In this document: positions 1 through 10,655 of the stretch, one piece after another
How positions within the stretch are numbered: position 1 is the first letter of the stretch
Layout of the letters: every line of letters starts with the position of its first letter
Origin: Gongronella butleri
Taxonomy: Eukaryota; Mucoromycota; Mucoromycetes; Mucorales; Cunninghamellaceae
Reading direction: 5' to 3'
NCBI GenBank assembly: GCA_025201375.1
Contig: JAIWZP010000071.1
Span: forward strand, 62,001 to 126,000
Length of the DNA: 64,000 nucleotides
Made by a program: the position numbers and the translations under genes
The notes under the pieces: model-generated
What the model saw: only the letters and a program-made list of their open reading frames with translations
Databases searched by the model: none
What the model was told of the DNA's origin: nothing

Positions 1-662
1 GGGTAAGAAATAAGAGATGACCGCGCGCGTTGTCACCCGGCTTACACGCATTTTCTCTCGATGGCAGTGCGACGACACACACGGATTTGGTGATTCGTGC
101 ACGCGAATTGAATGTGCCTGTGCAGGTGATTCACAATGCGTCGATCATGAACGCGGTGGGCGCGTGTGGTCTGCAATTGTACAATTTTGGCCAGACAATC
201 TCGATTGTGTTTTTCACCGAGACGTGGCGCCCGGACAGCTTTTACGACCGCATTAACGAGAACATGAAATTGGGTCTGCACACACTGTGCCTGTTGGACA
301 TCAAGGTCAAGGAGCAAAGCATTGAGAACATGGCGCGTGGACGCAAGATTTATGAGCCTCCCCGGTACATGACGGTGAACCAGGCCGTTGAGCAATTGTT
401 GGAAATTGAGGAGACGCGTGCCCTGGGCATCTGTGCGGGCGACCGCCTTGCCATTGGCTGCGCGCGTATTGGCACGGACTCGCAGCAGATTGTCGCTGGT
501 ACGCTCAATGAGCTAGTGGACGTTGATTTTGGTGGTCCCCTGCACTCGCTCGTTCTCATTGGCACTCGCATGCATGAGCTCGAGTCCCAATTCATCCGTG
601 ACTATGCTGTCAACAAGGACTCGTTTGATCGCATCGTCAAGGAATCATACCAGCTGCATTAA
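1..662 (+). CDS. DPH5: Diphthine methyl ester synthase, 3' part (gene runs off the left edge)
   Basis: S-adenosylmethionine-dependent methyltransferase that builds diphthine on the target histidine of elongation factor 2, acting in the cytosol. Only the end of an upstream exon (1-2), one intron (3-67, GTAAG...CAG) and the last exon (68-662, stop TAA) are in the window. Joining bases 2 and 68 makes a Gly codon followed by ATTHTDL, the family's GxxxATTHTDL segment. Further family blocks are visible: [51 protein letters not shown] and the C-terminal [10 protein letters not shown]. About 200 C-terminal residues are present; the N-terminal part lies outside. The frame is intact. The next gene on the same strand starts about 225 bp downstream. 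Confidence 0.93.
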
Positions 663-887
663 AAACCTCCCTTTTTGTCTCCCCTTGCTACAGTATCATC
701 TGCGCAACAAAAAAAAATATTCAACGCCGCCCCATCCACAACCCATGAACTCGGACCCATGGGTTTCATCTATTTTTTACGCCTTAGATTTTTTTTTGAA
801 ATGAAGCTTTTTTTTTTCTCGTTCTTCTTGATTTTTTTTTTTTTTTCATCTGCTTGTTCCCCATCCCCAAATCAACGCATAATCAGC

Positions 888-1319
888 ATGTCATCAAACC
901 AAGATCTCGACAAGAATATTGAAAAGGCGAAAAACGAGCTGCATGGCTCAATTGACCAGGCCGGCAAGGCGGCTGAGGACGCAGTGCACAAGACAGCCGG
1001 TGCAGCCAAGCAAGGCATCGAAAAAGTGGGCGATTCGGCCAAGCGAGCGTCACATGCGGCTTCGGAAGAGTTCAAGGACTTGTCAGGCAAGGTCAAGCCG
1101 GAGATTGAACGCGCGGAAGCCTACTTGAAACGGCCCACTTCTTGCAGTTTCCTTCAGGGTAAAAAAAAAAAAAAAGAACAGCTCCCTGCCACCGCAATTG
1201 GCCTCTGACCCCCCTCCCTTCTGGTTTTTTTTCCTTCTTTAGGTGTACTTGTTGGAGCCGGTCTTGTGTTGATTTATGCCAAATTTATTGCGCGTCCTGA
1301 CAGCTCCATCCGCCTTTAA
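888..1319 (+). CDS. Small helical protein with C-terminal membrane anchor
   Basis: Two exons, 888-1158 and 1243-1319, give 115 residues. The intron begins GTAAAAAAAA and ends CTTTAG, and a split Gly codon spans the junction. Residues 1-85 are charged and alanine-rich with no long hydrophobic stretch. They look like an amphipathic helix of the LEA/apolipoprotein style (AKNELHG, AGKAAEDAVHKTAGAAK, AKRASHAASEEF). The second exon encodes a single hydrophobic segment (GVLVGAGLVLIYAKFIA) followed by a short tail, which suggests a tail-anchored protein. I do not recognise the family. An outer mitochondrial membrane protein such as fungal OM14 is one possibility, but that is inference only. ATG 888 was chosen because the T-rich leader before it looks like 5' UTR. 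Confidence 0.6.
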
Positions 1320-1736
1320 TCACTTTGGCAATAAAAAAAGTGAAAAAAAGAAAAGACCGCGATGAAACATGTAATTACCGTACGCTGCAAAAGAGCACAG
1401 CCCTCAATCTCCTTCTTGGTCACACAAGAGCAAAAATCTAAAAAAAGGGGGAGAGGAATTGCCAATGGCTCGTGGCCCGGCGCGCGCCTCCCTTTCCTTC
1501 GTTTCCAACAATCAATTCTTCTTTCTTGTTCTTTTTTTTCTTTTTGACTTGACAACTTGCCCGAGTCGCCCGCTGCGACGCGCCCTTTTTTTGTTCTTTT
1601 ATTGTTCCCCTGCACCTTCTTTTGTTCTATTTTATATTTTTCTTTTTAAACTCGCGTTCTCGTTGTTTTTTTCTTTCCTTTCCCCCCTCACGCTTTCCCG
1701 CCCGACCTCGTCTTTGACGTCTTTTGTTTGCCTCCT

Positions 1737-4447
1737 ATGCTAAGTAGGTTTGGACTCGGCAAAGCGTCCACGACTTTAGACACGCTTCTCGACAATCGAC
1801 GCGTGACGCTGCCCGAGGTGCTTGCGGTTGAGGACTGTCTGCTGCAAGTGCAACTACGACACAAAAAGCTGATCGACTTGTAAGCCGACTTTCTTGTTTT
1901 ATGCACGCTCGGGGGACGAAGGGCGTGGGGTGGGCTTTGACAACTTTTTCTTCTTCTTCTTTTTCAACTAGTATGCGGCAGCCGCTCGTGATCAGCCAGC
2001 TCATCCGGTTTCTGGTGATTGACGATGCGGCGCACGCGTGGGTTGCGTGCGAAATCCTCGCGTCTTCGATCCCTGCGCTCATGGACGCGCTCTTGTCCCA
2101 GCACCACGAATTGTTGACTGTCTATTGGACGCTGCTCTATCAGGATTACCAGCTGACACGCGCACAGGTCGCCTACTTTGTCAAGATCAACACGGTCTTG
2201 CTGACGCGCCGTCCCGCAGACATGGTGCGCTTTGTCGCGAGACTCACGGACGTTTTACCCCATTGGATCAATCATATCCATGATCCACACGGCGCATTGC
2301 TGGCCGATCTTTTGCTTTCCCTCATCGAATGCGAATTGGCCCCTGAAGCAACAGGCATTGCCAAGGTAAAGGAAAAAAAAAAGTGAGGAAAGAAAAAAAA
2401 GAAAAAAAAGAGCAAATGAACTAGATGCCATTGAGCGCGATCGGACATCCGTATTCGTCCTTTTCTTTTGCCCAGTGGCTACGCGACCAAGGCCTGACCG
2501 AGCTCCTTTTGCAGCAATTGCAACCAGATAAGGATGTCATGGTAAGAATGGGCCATGAAAAGAGCGTCAAAAATGAAATTGGTCTGGAAAAAGGGGACAC
2601 TGATCCTTTTTTTTTTTATGTCATTTGAGAGCAGCACCATCAGACGGCCGAGCAATTGTTTGCCGGGATTCTTAGGCTGGGCCAGACATCACATCAAGAA
2701 CTCCAATCCATGGGCCACAATGATCTGGTTCATGCATTTGCAAGGTAGGACAGGAAAGGAATGGCTTGTCAATGAGGATGTAAACGAGCCCGTGACACGC
2801 GTGTGACCATCCAATTGACGATTTTTTTCTTTTTGTTTGTCCAGTGAGCAGACCATGCACCAATTGATGGACATGATGCTTGATACCAAGGCGCCCGAAG
2901 CCGTCGATAGCTTCCTTGTTGGTGCACGCTTGCTCATCCATTTTGTGCGCTACAATGACGATCGCCAACAGGAACAGGCGCCGCCACGACCGCAGCAGGC
3001 GGAAAACAGCCTTTCCCAACGCACAAAAATCCTCATCCCCATGATCCAATGCGCCACCACAAAGATGCATGCCTTTCTAGACTTGCTGGAGCAGCCACGG
3101 TCACAGGTAGGCATGATTCTCAAAGAAAGAAAAAATAGAAAGAGGCTCATTTTTTATTCTTTATTATTATGTACGCGCAGAACAAGACCCGATTTGGCAT
3201 GGAGCGCCTGGTGCTATTGGATTTGCTTTCCGAGTGGTTGCACTGCGCCAATCTGGCGGGCATTGATGAATATGGACTCGAGCTCAAGGCCATGTACCAT
3301 TCTCATCGCATCATCCCGCGCATTCTGGTAAGAAACTCGGTGAAACCAGGCCATTGCGTGGCTATACCGGACGCTTGGCACGTCCACATGGCACCTGACG
3401 CGTATCTTGCTTCTTTTTTTTTATGCTTGTCGCGCCAACAGGATCTCTTTTTCGCACATCCGTCGTGCAATCTCGCGCATTCGGTCATTTGCGACATGGT
3501 GGGCCAAATCTTCGAGTGCCAGCGGCTGGATCAGCTAGCCAATCGCAACCTGCTCTTCTCAGTAAGCCAGCAAGCCATAGCATAGCATAGGATGAGCATC
3601 ATCTTATCGTTTCCCTTTTTTCGTTCAAAATAAGGTCTTTGTGGACGCCGAGTTGATTCAACGCATACTTGAGGCATATGAGCACGACGACGACGAAGCA
3701 TGGCAAGGGTTCGTATTGGGCACGCGACATCAAGTAATCTAAATTTATTTTTTTTCTCTTGGCAGTAGTGAAAAAGACGAGAAAAAGGAGAAAACTGTGC
3801 CAATGGAACAAATCGAGGACCACCATGATGCCAGCAGCAGGGAAAAAGAGAATGGCAATAGTGTTATTAGTGCAAACGACCATGACAGCGATGATTCCAG
3901 CAGTTTTGCTTCCAAGGATGGCGACAATGGCGCGATCAATGCCGATTTTAAGGATTCCATCCCGAATGACCCTGTCAATGGTGCCAGCAATGGCATCCAT
4001 GAATCGCCAGCAGAGTCCCGAAAGATGGCTTCGCGTCGGCCGGGGTACATGGGTCATCTTGTGCTGATGACACGTGCCATTCTGACACTATTTGGGCAAC
4101 AGCCGCGTCTGGAAGAGGCGCTGCGCGACAAGTTGCCGTGGGCTGCGTGGCAAAAGCTGTCCTTGTCACTGATGGACACGTACAAGAGCTGGGAACATCC
4201 GCTCGTACCAATGCCGAGCGCAAGCGACTTGAAGGAGCCAAAACGCCAACCTTCGCCCAATCCACCGCCACCAGCTTCCATGCAGCCGCCCACATCGACG
4301 CCCAATGGCTTCCCGCTGCCTCCACCTCCCATTTACCTGTCGCCATCGTCGTCTCTCGAGGTAAAATGACGAAAAGGAAGAAAAAAAACGCCAATTACGT
4401 TCCATTTTGACATTCTTTTCGTTTAGATTCGAATGACGGCAAGATGA
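1737..4447 (+). CDS. SAPS-family regulator of Sit4/PP6 phosphatase
   Basis: Ten exons: 1737-1879, 1972-2365, 2425-2541, 2635-2744, 2845-3106, 3181-3327, 3442-3561, 3635-3708, 3766-4360, 4427-4447. They give about 660 residues in one frame. The N-terminus (RFGLGKASTTLDTLLDN, then VTLPEVLAVEDCLLQ and HKKLIDF) matches the SAPS start found in human PPP6R1-3, yeast Sap155/185/190 and fission yeast Ekc1. Later blocks also fit: RFGMERLVLLDLLSEWL, LFFAHPSCNLAHSVICDM, LIQRILEAYEHDDD, and GYMGHLVLMTRAI. The family binds the PP6/Sit4 catalytic subunit and targets it in growth and cell-cycle control. An acidic, Ser/Asn-rich insert lies at roughly residues 460-530, and the Pro-rich tail is short for the family. 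The intron at 3709 uses an unusual GTTCGT donor. It was chosen because the better-looking GTAATC donor at 3734 breaks the phase. Confidence 0.85.
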
Positions 4448-6105
4448 ATGCGTTTTTTTTTTCTTTCTTTGCTTTTTTGTGATAATTTTGACCTTGTTGT
4501 ACGATTGATACCCCCCGTCGCACGCGTTGAAGCGCGCACACTTTTGCACTTTCTGCTTTTTGTCTGGGTTTTACCGTTTTCTTTCATTAAAGCACACCAC
4601 GAATCCATTCCATAGAACCCGAAAAATAGCAATTTAGCCCGTGTCTTGGCATGCTGGCCGTGGCTCATTGGTTTTTAGCATGGAAATGACTCACCTGCTC
4701 GTAATCCCCCTTTGTCTACCCCGCGGTTTGATTTTTTTGTTCCTCGGTACGGTTTCCGCGGGATGACGGGTGCCGGCGCGCAAAGGCTGCGCATTTTTGA
4801 CATGTTCCAAGTACACATCTGCCACCATGCCACGGACAAATGGTTTCTGGGTGGTTTTACGCGTCTTGACGCGCATTGCCGCGCGTAAATGATTTTACCG
4901 TGATCGGTGTCCCTTTTTTTCCCTGGATTGTCAACGCCACAGCAATCCTTGTTCGGCCCGTCGGACTCTACAAAAAAAAAAATGAAACCGTGGGGGAAAT
5001 AAATGTGCCCTGAGCGCCACGGACACGTTTGCTTCGCCCAATGGCTCAAAGCGCGCCTTGTTTCATGCACGTTGTCTTGCCAATTGCGGATCACGCGCTC
5101 ACGTCACGGCGCAACCCGCTTGACATTTACCCTGGCACGGCCAACCCTTGTTCGCCCGAGCTTTGCTGCAAAAGTGTCGGCTTTTACGCACCGGCAAAGA
5201 AAAAGACAATAAAGAGAAGACAAAGAAAACGGAAACGATAACAGTGGCGTTAAAGCATGGCCACTTTTCTTGTAGTAGGCCCAGCTAGTGGACAGAAGTG
5301 CTAATGGCATGTGATTTTGAATACAGTCGCATTGGCCAGGGAACACATGACCTCGTGCTTGCATCATGGTGTCTCTCGTCCAGTAAGATTGGAGCGGGGG
5401 CAGGGTAGGACGCCAATTGGGACGCCGTCTGGCGCGTTTAGTCGCAAGCGCGCTTTATCTCTTAAAATTGAGCGTTTGACCCGGTCCGTCACCATCCCAA
5501 TTCGCTTTCTATTTGTCCACTGCCATGCAAAAAGGCAAACAGATTGAGATAGAGTTTTTGCCCTGGCAATGACAATGAATTGGCCCATGACCAATCCAAA
5601 ATCAGGGAAGGGGTGACAATTTTCCTTTTTCGGCGCGATCACGAGGCTGCACGCAGTGATGCTTCATGTGTCATCCCAAGGCCCAAACAAAGATGGACCC
5701 GCCCGCACCGCAACAAGCAACACAAAAAAAAATGGCTCACACTCACACACAAAACGCACAAAGCGCACAAAATAAAGAAAAAAATGGGCAGGTGCACGTA
5801 TCATGGGGTTCAATTTCATTTTTTTTATTATTATCGACAAGCTTGGAAACAGGAGGCGAAAGGGAAGGAGGTGGGGGGGGGGAAGTGAAATGCAGGCTGG
5901 AAAATATGTACAATGTTCCTAATGTATTTTGATTGTTTTTTTTTTTCATTGTTTAAAAATGGTACATCGATCCAATGGAGGAGAGAGCAGGATATATTTG
6001 TGAGCTGCGGCCCAGGAATAGGGCTGCTTTGGGCGAGGAATGAAAGCGCGTCAAGAAGTTGTGGGGGGCGTAAGGTGAGTAAAAAGGGCGATGACGACGA
6101 TGGAA
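4448..6105. other. Intergenic, no gene supported
   Basis: Between the SAPS gene and the convergent SERTA-like gene. Open frames on both strands (for example minus 4675-5094) have no recognisable motif or splice structure. A/T runs and a G-run near 5873-5881 are present. The last part probably holds the two 3' UTRs. Confidence 0.5.
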
Positions 6106-6621
6106 TCATGGGTGCGCTGCGGACGGCATGAGCGAGGATGCCATTGGTGCGGTCTTGTCATGCGGTTGTTGGTCGTCAAGGACATCGTCCTCGTCCATGG
6201 GAATAAAAAAGGTGGGGGAGCCAGGTTGGCGATAGAACGAGGGCGACGACAATGTCTGTTCGGGCGACACGGGGCCATCCTCATCGTCATCATCGTCATC
6301 ATCATCATCGTCCTCCTCCTCATCCGGAAGCGAATCAAGCAATGCGGCATCAATATGCTCATCCACCAGATCAAGCGTGGCATCGTCGCTGTCATCGTGC
6401 AAAAGAAGCATGTCCATGTCGTGATCATGTAGCGTCGATTCCATAACAATTGGCGCATCAGCTTCGTCAAAGCAGGCTTCCAACCACGAATCTTCCTGCT
6501 GCTGCGTCTGTATGGACCGGAGCAACGAGTTGCGAATAAGGACAAACGTGTGTAAAGACGTGTTGCCGTGCTGGCATTCTAGCTTTTGAAAGGAAAGGCG
6601 TTGCAAATGGTGTGTACTCAT
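6106..6621 (-). CDS. SERTA-like acidic protein
   Basis: Single-exon frame of 171 residues, with the start chosen at MSTHHLQ because the upstream in-frame residues come from a T/C-rich leader. Residues 6-40 (LSFQKLECQHGN, then TSLHTFVLIRNSLLRSIQ) resemble the SERTA motif of animal SERTAD/TRIP-Br proteins, in which a short helix is followed by a [ST]LRxxVLIxNTLRxIQ-type helix. The middle is strongly acidic, with a run of about ten Asp near residue 105. It is followed by a Ser/Pro segment and a second acidic patch (MDEDDVLDD). Animal SERTA proteins are transcriptional co-regulators whose acidic C-terminus activates transcription, so a nuclear role is plausible here. That is inference from one short motif. 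It ends toward the SAPS gene. Confidence 0.6.
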   Translation of the reverse strand: MSTHHLQRLSFQKLECQHGNTSLHTFVLIRNSLLRSIQTQQQEDSWLEACFDEADAPIVMESTLHDHDMDMLLLHDDSDDATLDLVDEHIDAALLDSLPDEEEDDDDDDDDDDEDGPVSPEQTLSSPSFYRQPGSPTFFIPMDEDDVLDDQQPHDKTAPMASSLMPSAAHP

Positions 6622-7247
6622 AGTGACAGGAAAAAAAAAGGGAAAGGGAAAAAGTAAAAAGTGAAAAAACAAGAAAAAGTTAAAAGAAAAAGAAAAAGGA
6701 AAAACCACCGGAGAAGGGGGGGGGAAGAAAGGTGGTCTTTTTTCAGGTGTTTGTTTGTGCCAAAATTGGCACGTCCGAGGTGCTTTTGCTTCTTTTGCTG
6801 CGCTTTTCCCTTATCTTTTTTTTCTCCCTTTTTCTCCCCCTCTTTCTTTTTTTTCCCTCCCCGTGCTTCCGTGCTTCCTCGTCCATCCCTTTTTTTTCTT
6901 TCTTTCTCTCTCTTACTTTCTTCAATTCGCTAAAAAGCCTTACATCGTGGCCATTTTGACAAGATGTGTGGAAAATTGCCCATGGCTCCTCTTTTTTGCT
7001 TTGCCGCGTCAGCCGCAGTTCGTGCGCGCCAATTCGTGCGCCGCCAGGGCTGAATCAGCATGATGTGCCATGGCCCAAAAAGTTGCTACTAATGCCCTAG
7101 GAACCAATGGCAGCCGTCCAAGGGCCAAAAAGCTCACCAATCAAGCGAATTGCGCGGTTTGTCATCGTGCGTCGTCGCTGCTTGCTTTAATTTAATATTT
7201 CACCACCCTCCCAATCCTATGCCTAGAATTGATCCATTGGTGCTCGT

Positions 7248-7286
<39 letters not shown>

Positions 7287-7457
7287 TCAAGTTTCGATTT
7301 TATTCACACGCAAAGAGACAGAATCAAAGAGAGAGAAAAAAATGGTAATATCATCGAGCAACGAGCTTGCTACACAAGAGAAAAAAAAAGAGGGGCAAGA
7401 GAAGGGCGAGAAGACAGGGATGACGACAAGGGCGGGTTCTTGCATCAACAAGGGAAT
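6622..7457. other. Intergenic with long T-run
   Basis: Upstream of the SERTA-like gene and downstream of the A20/AN1 gene. It contains many A/T and C/T runs and a 37-nt T-run at 7249-7285. The long frames here encode mostly Lys, Phe or Leu repeats and are not convincing genes. Confidence 0.5.
7249..7285. repeat. Poly(T) tract, 37 nt
   Basis: Uninterrupted T-run just beyond the 3' end of the A20/AN1 gene. It could be a poly(A)-derived insertion scar or replication slippage; the sequence alone does not decide. Confidence 0.9.
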
Positions 7458-8302
7458 CTACAGGCTATCGAGCCGCTGGAACGAGCGGCCGCCCCGTGGT
7501 CGATCATTCAATTTGGGATTGTTCTTGGCCAGGATGTCTAAATGAAATGGAATGACCAAGTGAGAAAGGGCGGGAAAAAATGACGTGTTTTTTTCGGGTT
7601 TACCCTTGTCCATGGATGCATGATCAAATTGACACTCGTGCTTGTCGGGATATCGATGCGAGTCGCAAAATACATAGTCGCAACGGCATTTGTTTGTTAA
7701 TTGTTTGGCAAGAGGGATCTTTTTTTTTTGAAAAAGAGGGGGAGAAATGTGAATTGGGCGTGCTCAATGCCTTGAATTTCGTTTTTTTTTCTTTTTTACC
7801 TTGACGCGGCACATGAAGCACCTGCCCTTATTCTTTTGGACGGGCTTGTCGTCGTTGTTTTCGTCCTTTGCAGCGTCTAATGATGGCGCGGCGGGTGTGG
7901 GCGCTGTACTTGACTGATCATCTTGGGTTTTTTGCTCTTCCCAGTGCTTATCCTGGTGCTGCGTGGGCTCTGTGGGCGCTGGCGTGGATGCAGGCATCAC
8001 GACCTTTTCTTCGACGGTCGGCACCGACGTCGCCGGCGTCGCGGCGGCCGATTCGGCAGCCTCGACCGCTGCTTCTTCTGTAGAAAAGAAAAAAATCGTG
8101 TGTTTGAGCATTCAATGGACACAAAGCGAGTAATTTTGCGCATTTTTGTGTGGGAGTGTGTGTGTGTCTTCTTACGGGCTTTCTCTCGGTCGGCTGAGTC
8201 CTTGAAGCACTTTGAACACATATTGTTGTATATTTTGTTGCCGTAAAAGCCGCAGCCGGCAGTGCAAGGTGTGGCGATATCGGGCGTCTTATTATCTTCC
8301 AT
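7458..8302 (-). CDS. A20/AN1 zinc-finger protein
   Basis: Four exons on the minus strand: 8176-8302, 7800-8077, 7604-7718, 7458-7537 (600 nt, 199 residues). The N-terminal A20 finger has Cys13, Cys17, Cys29 and Cys32 (CTAGC, then MCSKC). The centre is an Ala/Thr/Pro-rich linker. The C-terminal AN1 finger is rebuilt across two introns: CFMC, CRC, VFCDSHRY and HECQFDH supply the expected Cys/His ligands. The arrangement matches the stress-associated/ZFAND5-6 family, whose members bind ubiquitin through A20 and proteasome or chaperone partners through AN1. The acceptor of the third exon is an A10-G sequence with pyrimidines further upstream. Phase continuity across all three junctions supports the model. 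Confidence 0.88.
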
Positions 8303-8937
8303 AGTGAGGTGTTTGTGCGTTGTGTTTTTTAACAAAAAAAAAAAGGCGCGAGGTTGGGGGGGAGGGCGGTGGGAGCTAATAAAAAAAAAAGAAACAAACG
8401 GTCAAAAGGGTGTAAAAACAAGAAATTCCGAAAAACCTACGTTACAACTACAAAAAGAGGGAAAGAAAGAGAGACAAGGAAAGGGTGGATGAGGCGTAAG
8501 AGACGACGGAGGGACGGAGAGTTGTCTGAACAAAGAAGAAAAAGCGAAAGAAAGGCGGAAAAAGGGAGGGATGACGAAAGCACGAAAGAAAACAGGTGAA
8601 AGTCCCCGTCTCTGCCTGTGTTTTTCCTTTTTGGGCCTCTCATTGGTGCACCCACTTGCCCGACCTCACACCCACACAACCCACACACACCACACACAAA
8701 AAGAGGCACAATGGGCGCCTTTTGAGAGATCTTGGCAATGTTTCAAAAATGTCAAATCAAGCATCTTTTTTTTTATTTTTTTTTTTTCTTCCTGGTGAGG
8801 GAAAAAAAAAAAACGAGGGGGGGGGATATGAGAAAAAGTGGGCGGGCACAAAGGGTGGGGTTTGAGGACAGAATCTAGGAGAGATGAGAGAATAGAGGTG
8901 TTTTGTATGGAAAAGGTAGAAAAAAAAGCGGTTTAAT
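8303..8937. other. Intergenic, no gene supported
   Basis: Promoter side of the A20/AN1 gene and 3' side of NUO-40. Purine-rich and A-run DNA with a short CA-rich stretch (about 8670-8700). No coding signal beyond low-complexity frames. Confidence 0.5.
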
Positions 8938-10655
8938 CTAATCGATCACGTGGTACACACCCTTCTTGACGACGCCCTCGCCCTTTTCATAGGGCAAGTC
9001 AAAGACGGCGTTGCTGCGGAAGCGACGGAGATAGTGGATGGCATCGGCCTCGAGGCTGGTGGGCTCGATGAACAAGTCTCGGAAAGTGAGAGCGTTGCCC
9101 GAGGGCTTCTCGTCGATGGTCATGCGCTCAATCATGTCAGGGCACAGGGTCTGGTTGTAAGGCAGCTTGTCAATGCCAGCGGCAATCAGCTTGACGAGAG
9201 CCGTGGGCAAATTGTAGCTGGGCAACGGCTTCATCGAGATCTCGCGCGCCAATTCGTACACCTGCTCGTACGTGTAAGCACGATCGCCATACAGCTCGTA
9301 CGTCTTGCCGGCCGTCGACTCGGCGCCATTGATCACTTCAATCGCCTTGGCAACATCCAACACGGAAACGGGCAAAATCTTGGTTTGGCATTCGTTGACC
9401 CAGAATTGGAGACCATCGCCAGCTAATCAATCATGGAGGGGGGGAAAGAAGAGGCAAATCAGAATCGTCATTCTCCATCGCCGTCGCGTCACGTCACACC
9501 CAATTCCACGTCAACATAAAAAAAAAGGCAAGAATCCACTTACCAGTGCCGGCAATGCGGTTGAGGAAACGATCTTCATGGCCCCACATCGTGGCGGGAC
9601 GCACAATCGTCGCGTCAGGGAACACCTCCTTGACGGCCTTTTCACCAAGAGCCTGGATAAAAAAAAAAAAAAAAAAGTGAGCCGCCAGTTCGCGTCCATG
9701 GCTTGGATTTTTTTTTTTTTTTTTTTTACCTTGGATTGCAAAAACTTGGACGACGAGTCCTCGGACGCGTTCAAAGCAGACACCTGGATGAAGCGCGAGA
9801 CGCCAGCATCAGCGGCAATCTCGGCCATCAAGCGAGCACCCTTGACATGCACGTCGTCGTACGTAAAGTTCCTAATTTTATAGGAAAAAAAAAGCGAGTT
9901 TAGCGCTCAATCGCTTGATTTTTGCGTCGTCTCGCTTACTTTGTCTCGTAGTCGCGGCCGACCAAGTTGATGACGACGTCCGAGTGGCGCACACACTCGC
10001 GGATTTGCTCTTCGTTGCGCAAATCAAACTCCAAGGGGATGATCTGGCCCAAATCGCCGCACACCTTCAAGGGGCGCATTTCGTAATCGTCACGGTTGGC
10101 AACCACGACCTGCGTGCCTTGCTTGGCTACAAGAATAAAAAAAAAAGAGCATGAGAACAGTCGCACGTTGCATTCGAGCGAAAATGGGCTGTTTTCATGC
10201 AAAAATGTCGCGCTTTACCGAGCTTGGAGACGACATAGCGGCCAAGGAAGCCCGTGCAGCCAAAGACGGTGGCAATGTGGCCATTGGTGGTGGAGCTGCG
10301 CGTGACAAATATAGACGAAAATAAAAAAAAATGAGCCATGACATGTCAAAACAAGGAAAAAAGTGAGAAACGACGCTTACCGGCCACCAAGACCATGCTT
10401 GATCATGGGCTGACCCGTCTTTTTGCGCATGGTCAAGTCATGCATGGCGCGCTAGAAAGGGAAAAATAAAAGAGAGGCGTCGAGCGTGAGTGGAGGCGAA
10501 AAAAAGGCGAATCTGCGGCATGGGGGTGCTTACGACTTGCAGGGTGCGACGGCCCGTCTCTGTTTTCGTCAAAAAAAAGCAAGGTAAGCGTCTCATCAAG
10601 TGTGTCGTGTCGTAGTGCGTGTATTTTTACGTTTGAACGCAGCAGTGGCAAGCAT
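8938..10655 (-). CDS. Complex I 40-kDa subunit (NDUFA9/NUO-40), frame broken by 2 nt
   Basis: Eight exons: 10631-10655, 10534-10559, 10381-10451, 10219-10295, 9940-10126, 9730-9871, 9544-9654, 8938-9422. They encode about 373 residues once a 2-nt excess in the seventh exon is discounted. This accessory subunit of mitochondrial NADH:ubiquinone oxidoreductase has an atypical short-chain dehydrogenase fold that binds NADPH. Visible blocks: an Arg-rich N-terminus ([16 protein letters not shown]) fitting a mitochondrial presequence; the nucleotide-binding [15 protein letters not shown]; then [49 protein letters not shown] and [12 protein letters not shown]. Near 9599-9602 the reading goes out of frame between TIVR and the expected PATMWG, and it is restored in the last exon. 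It could be a sequencing or assembly error or a true null allele. Confidence 0.88.

Noticed and set aside
4675..5094. 139-codon minus-strand frame after the SAPS gene
   Set aside because: No recognisable domain, crosses an A-run, and neighbouring frames are equally open.
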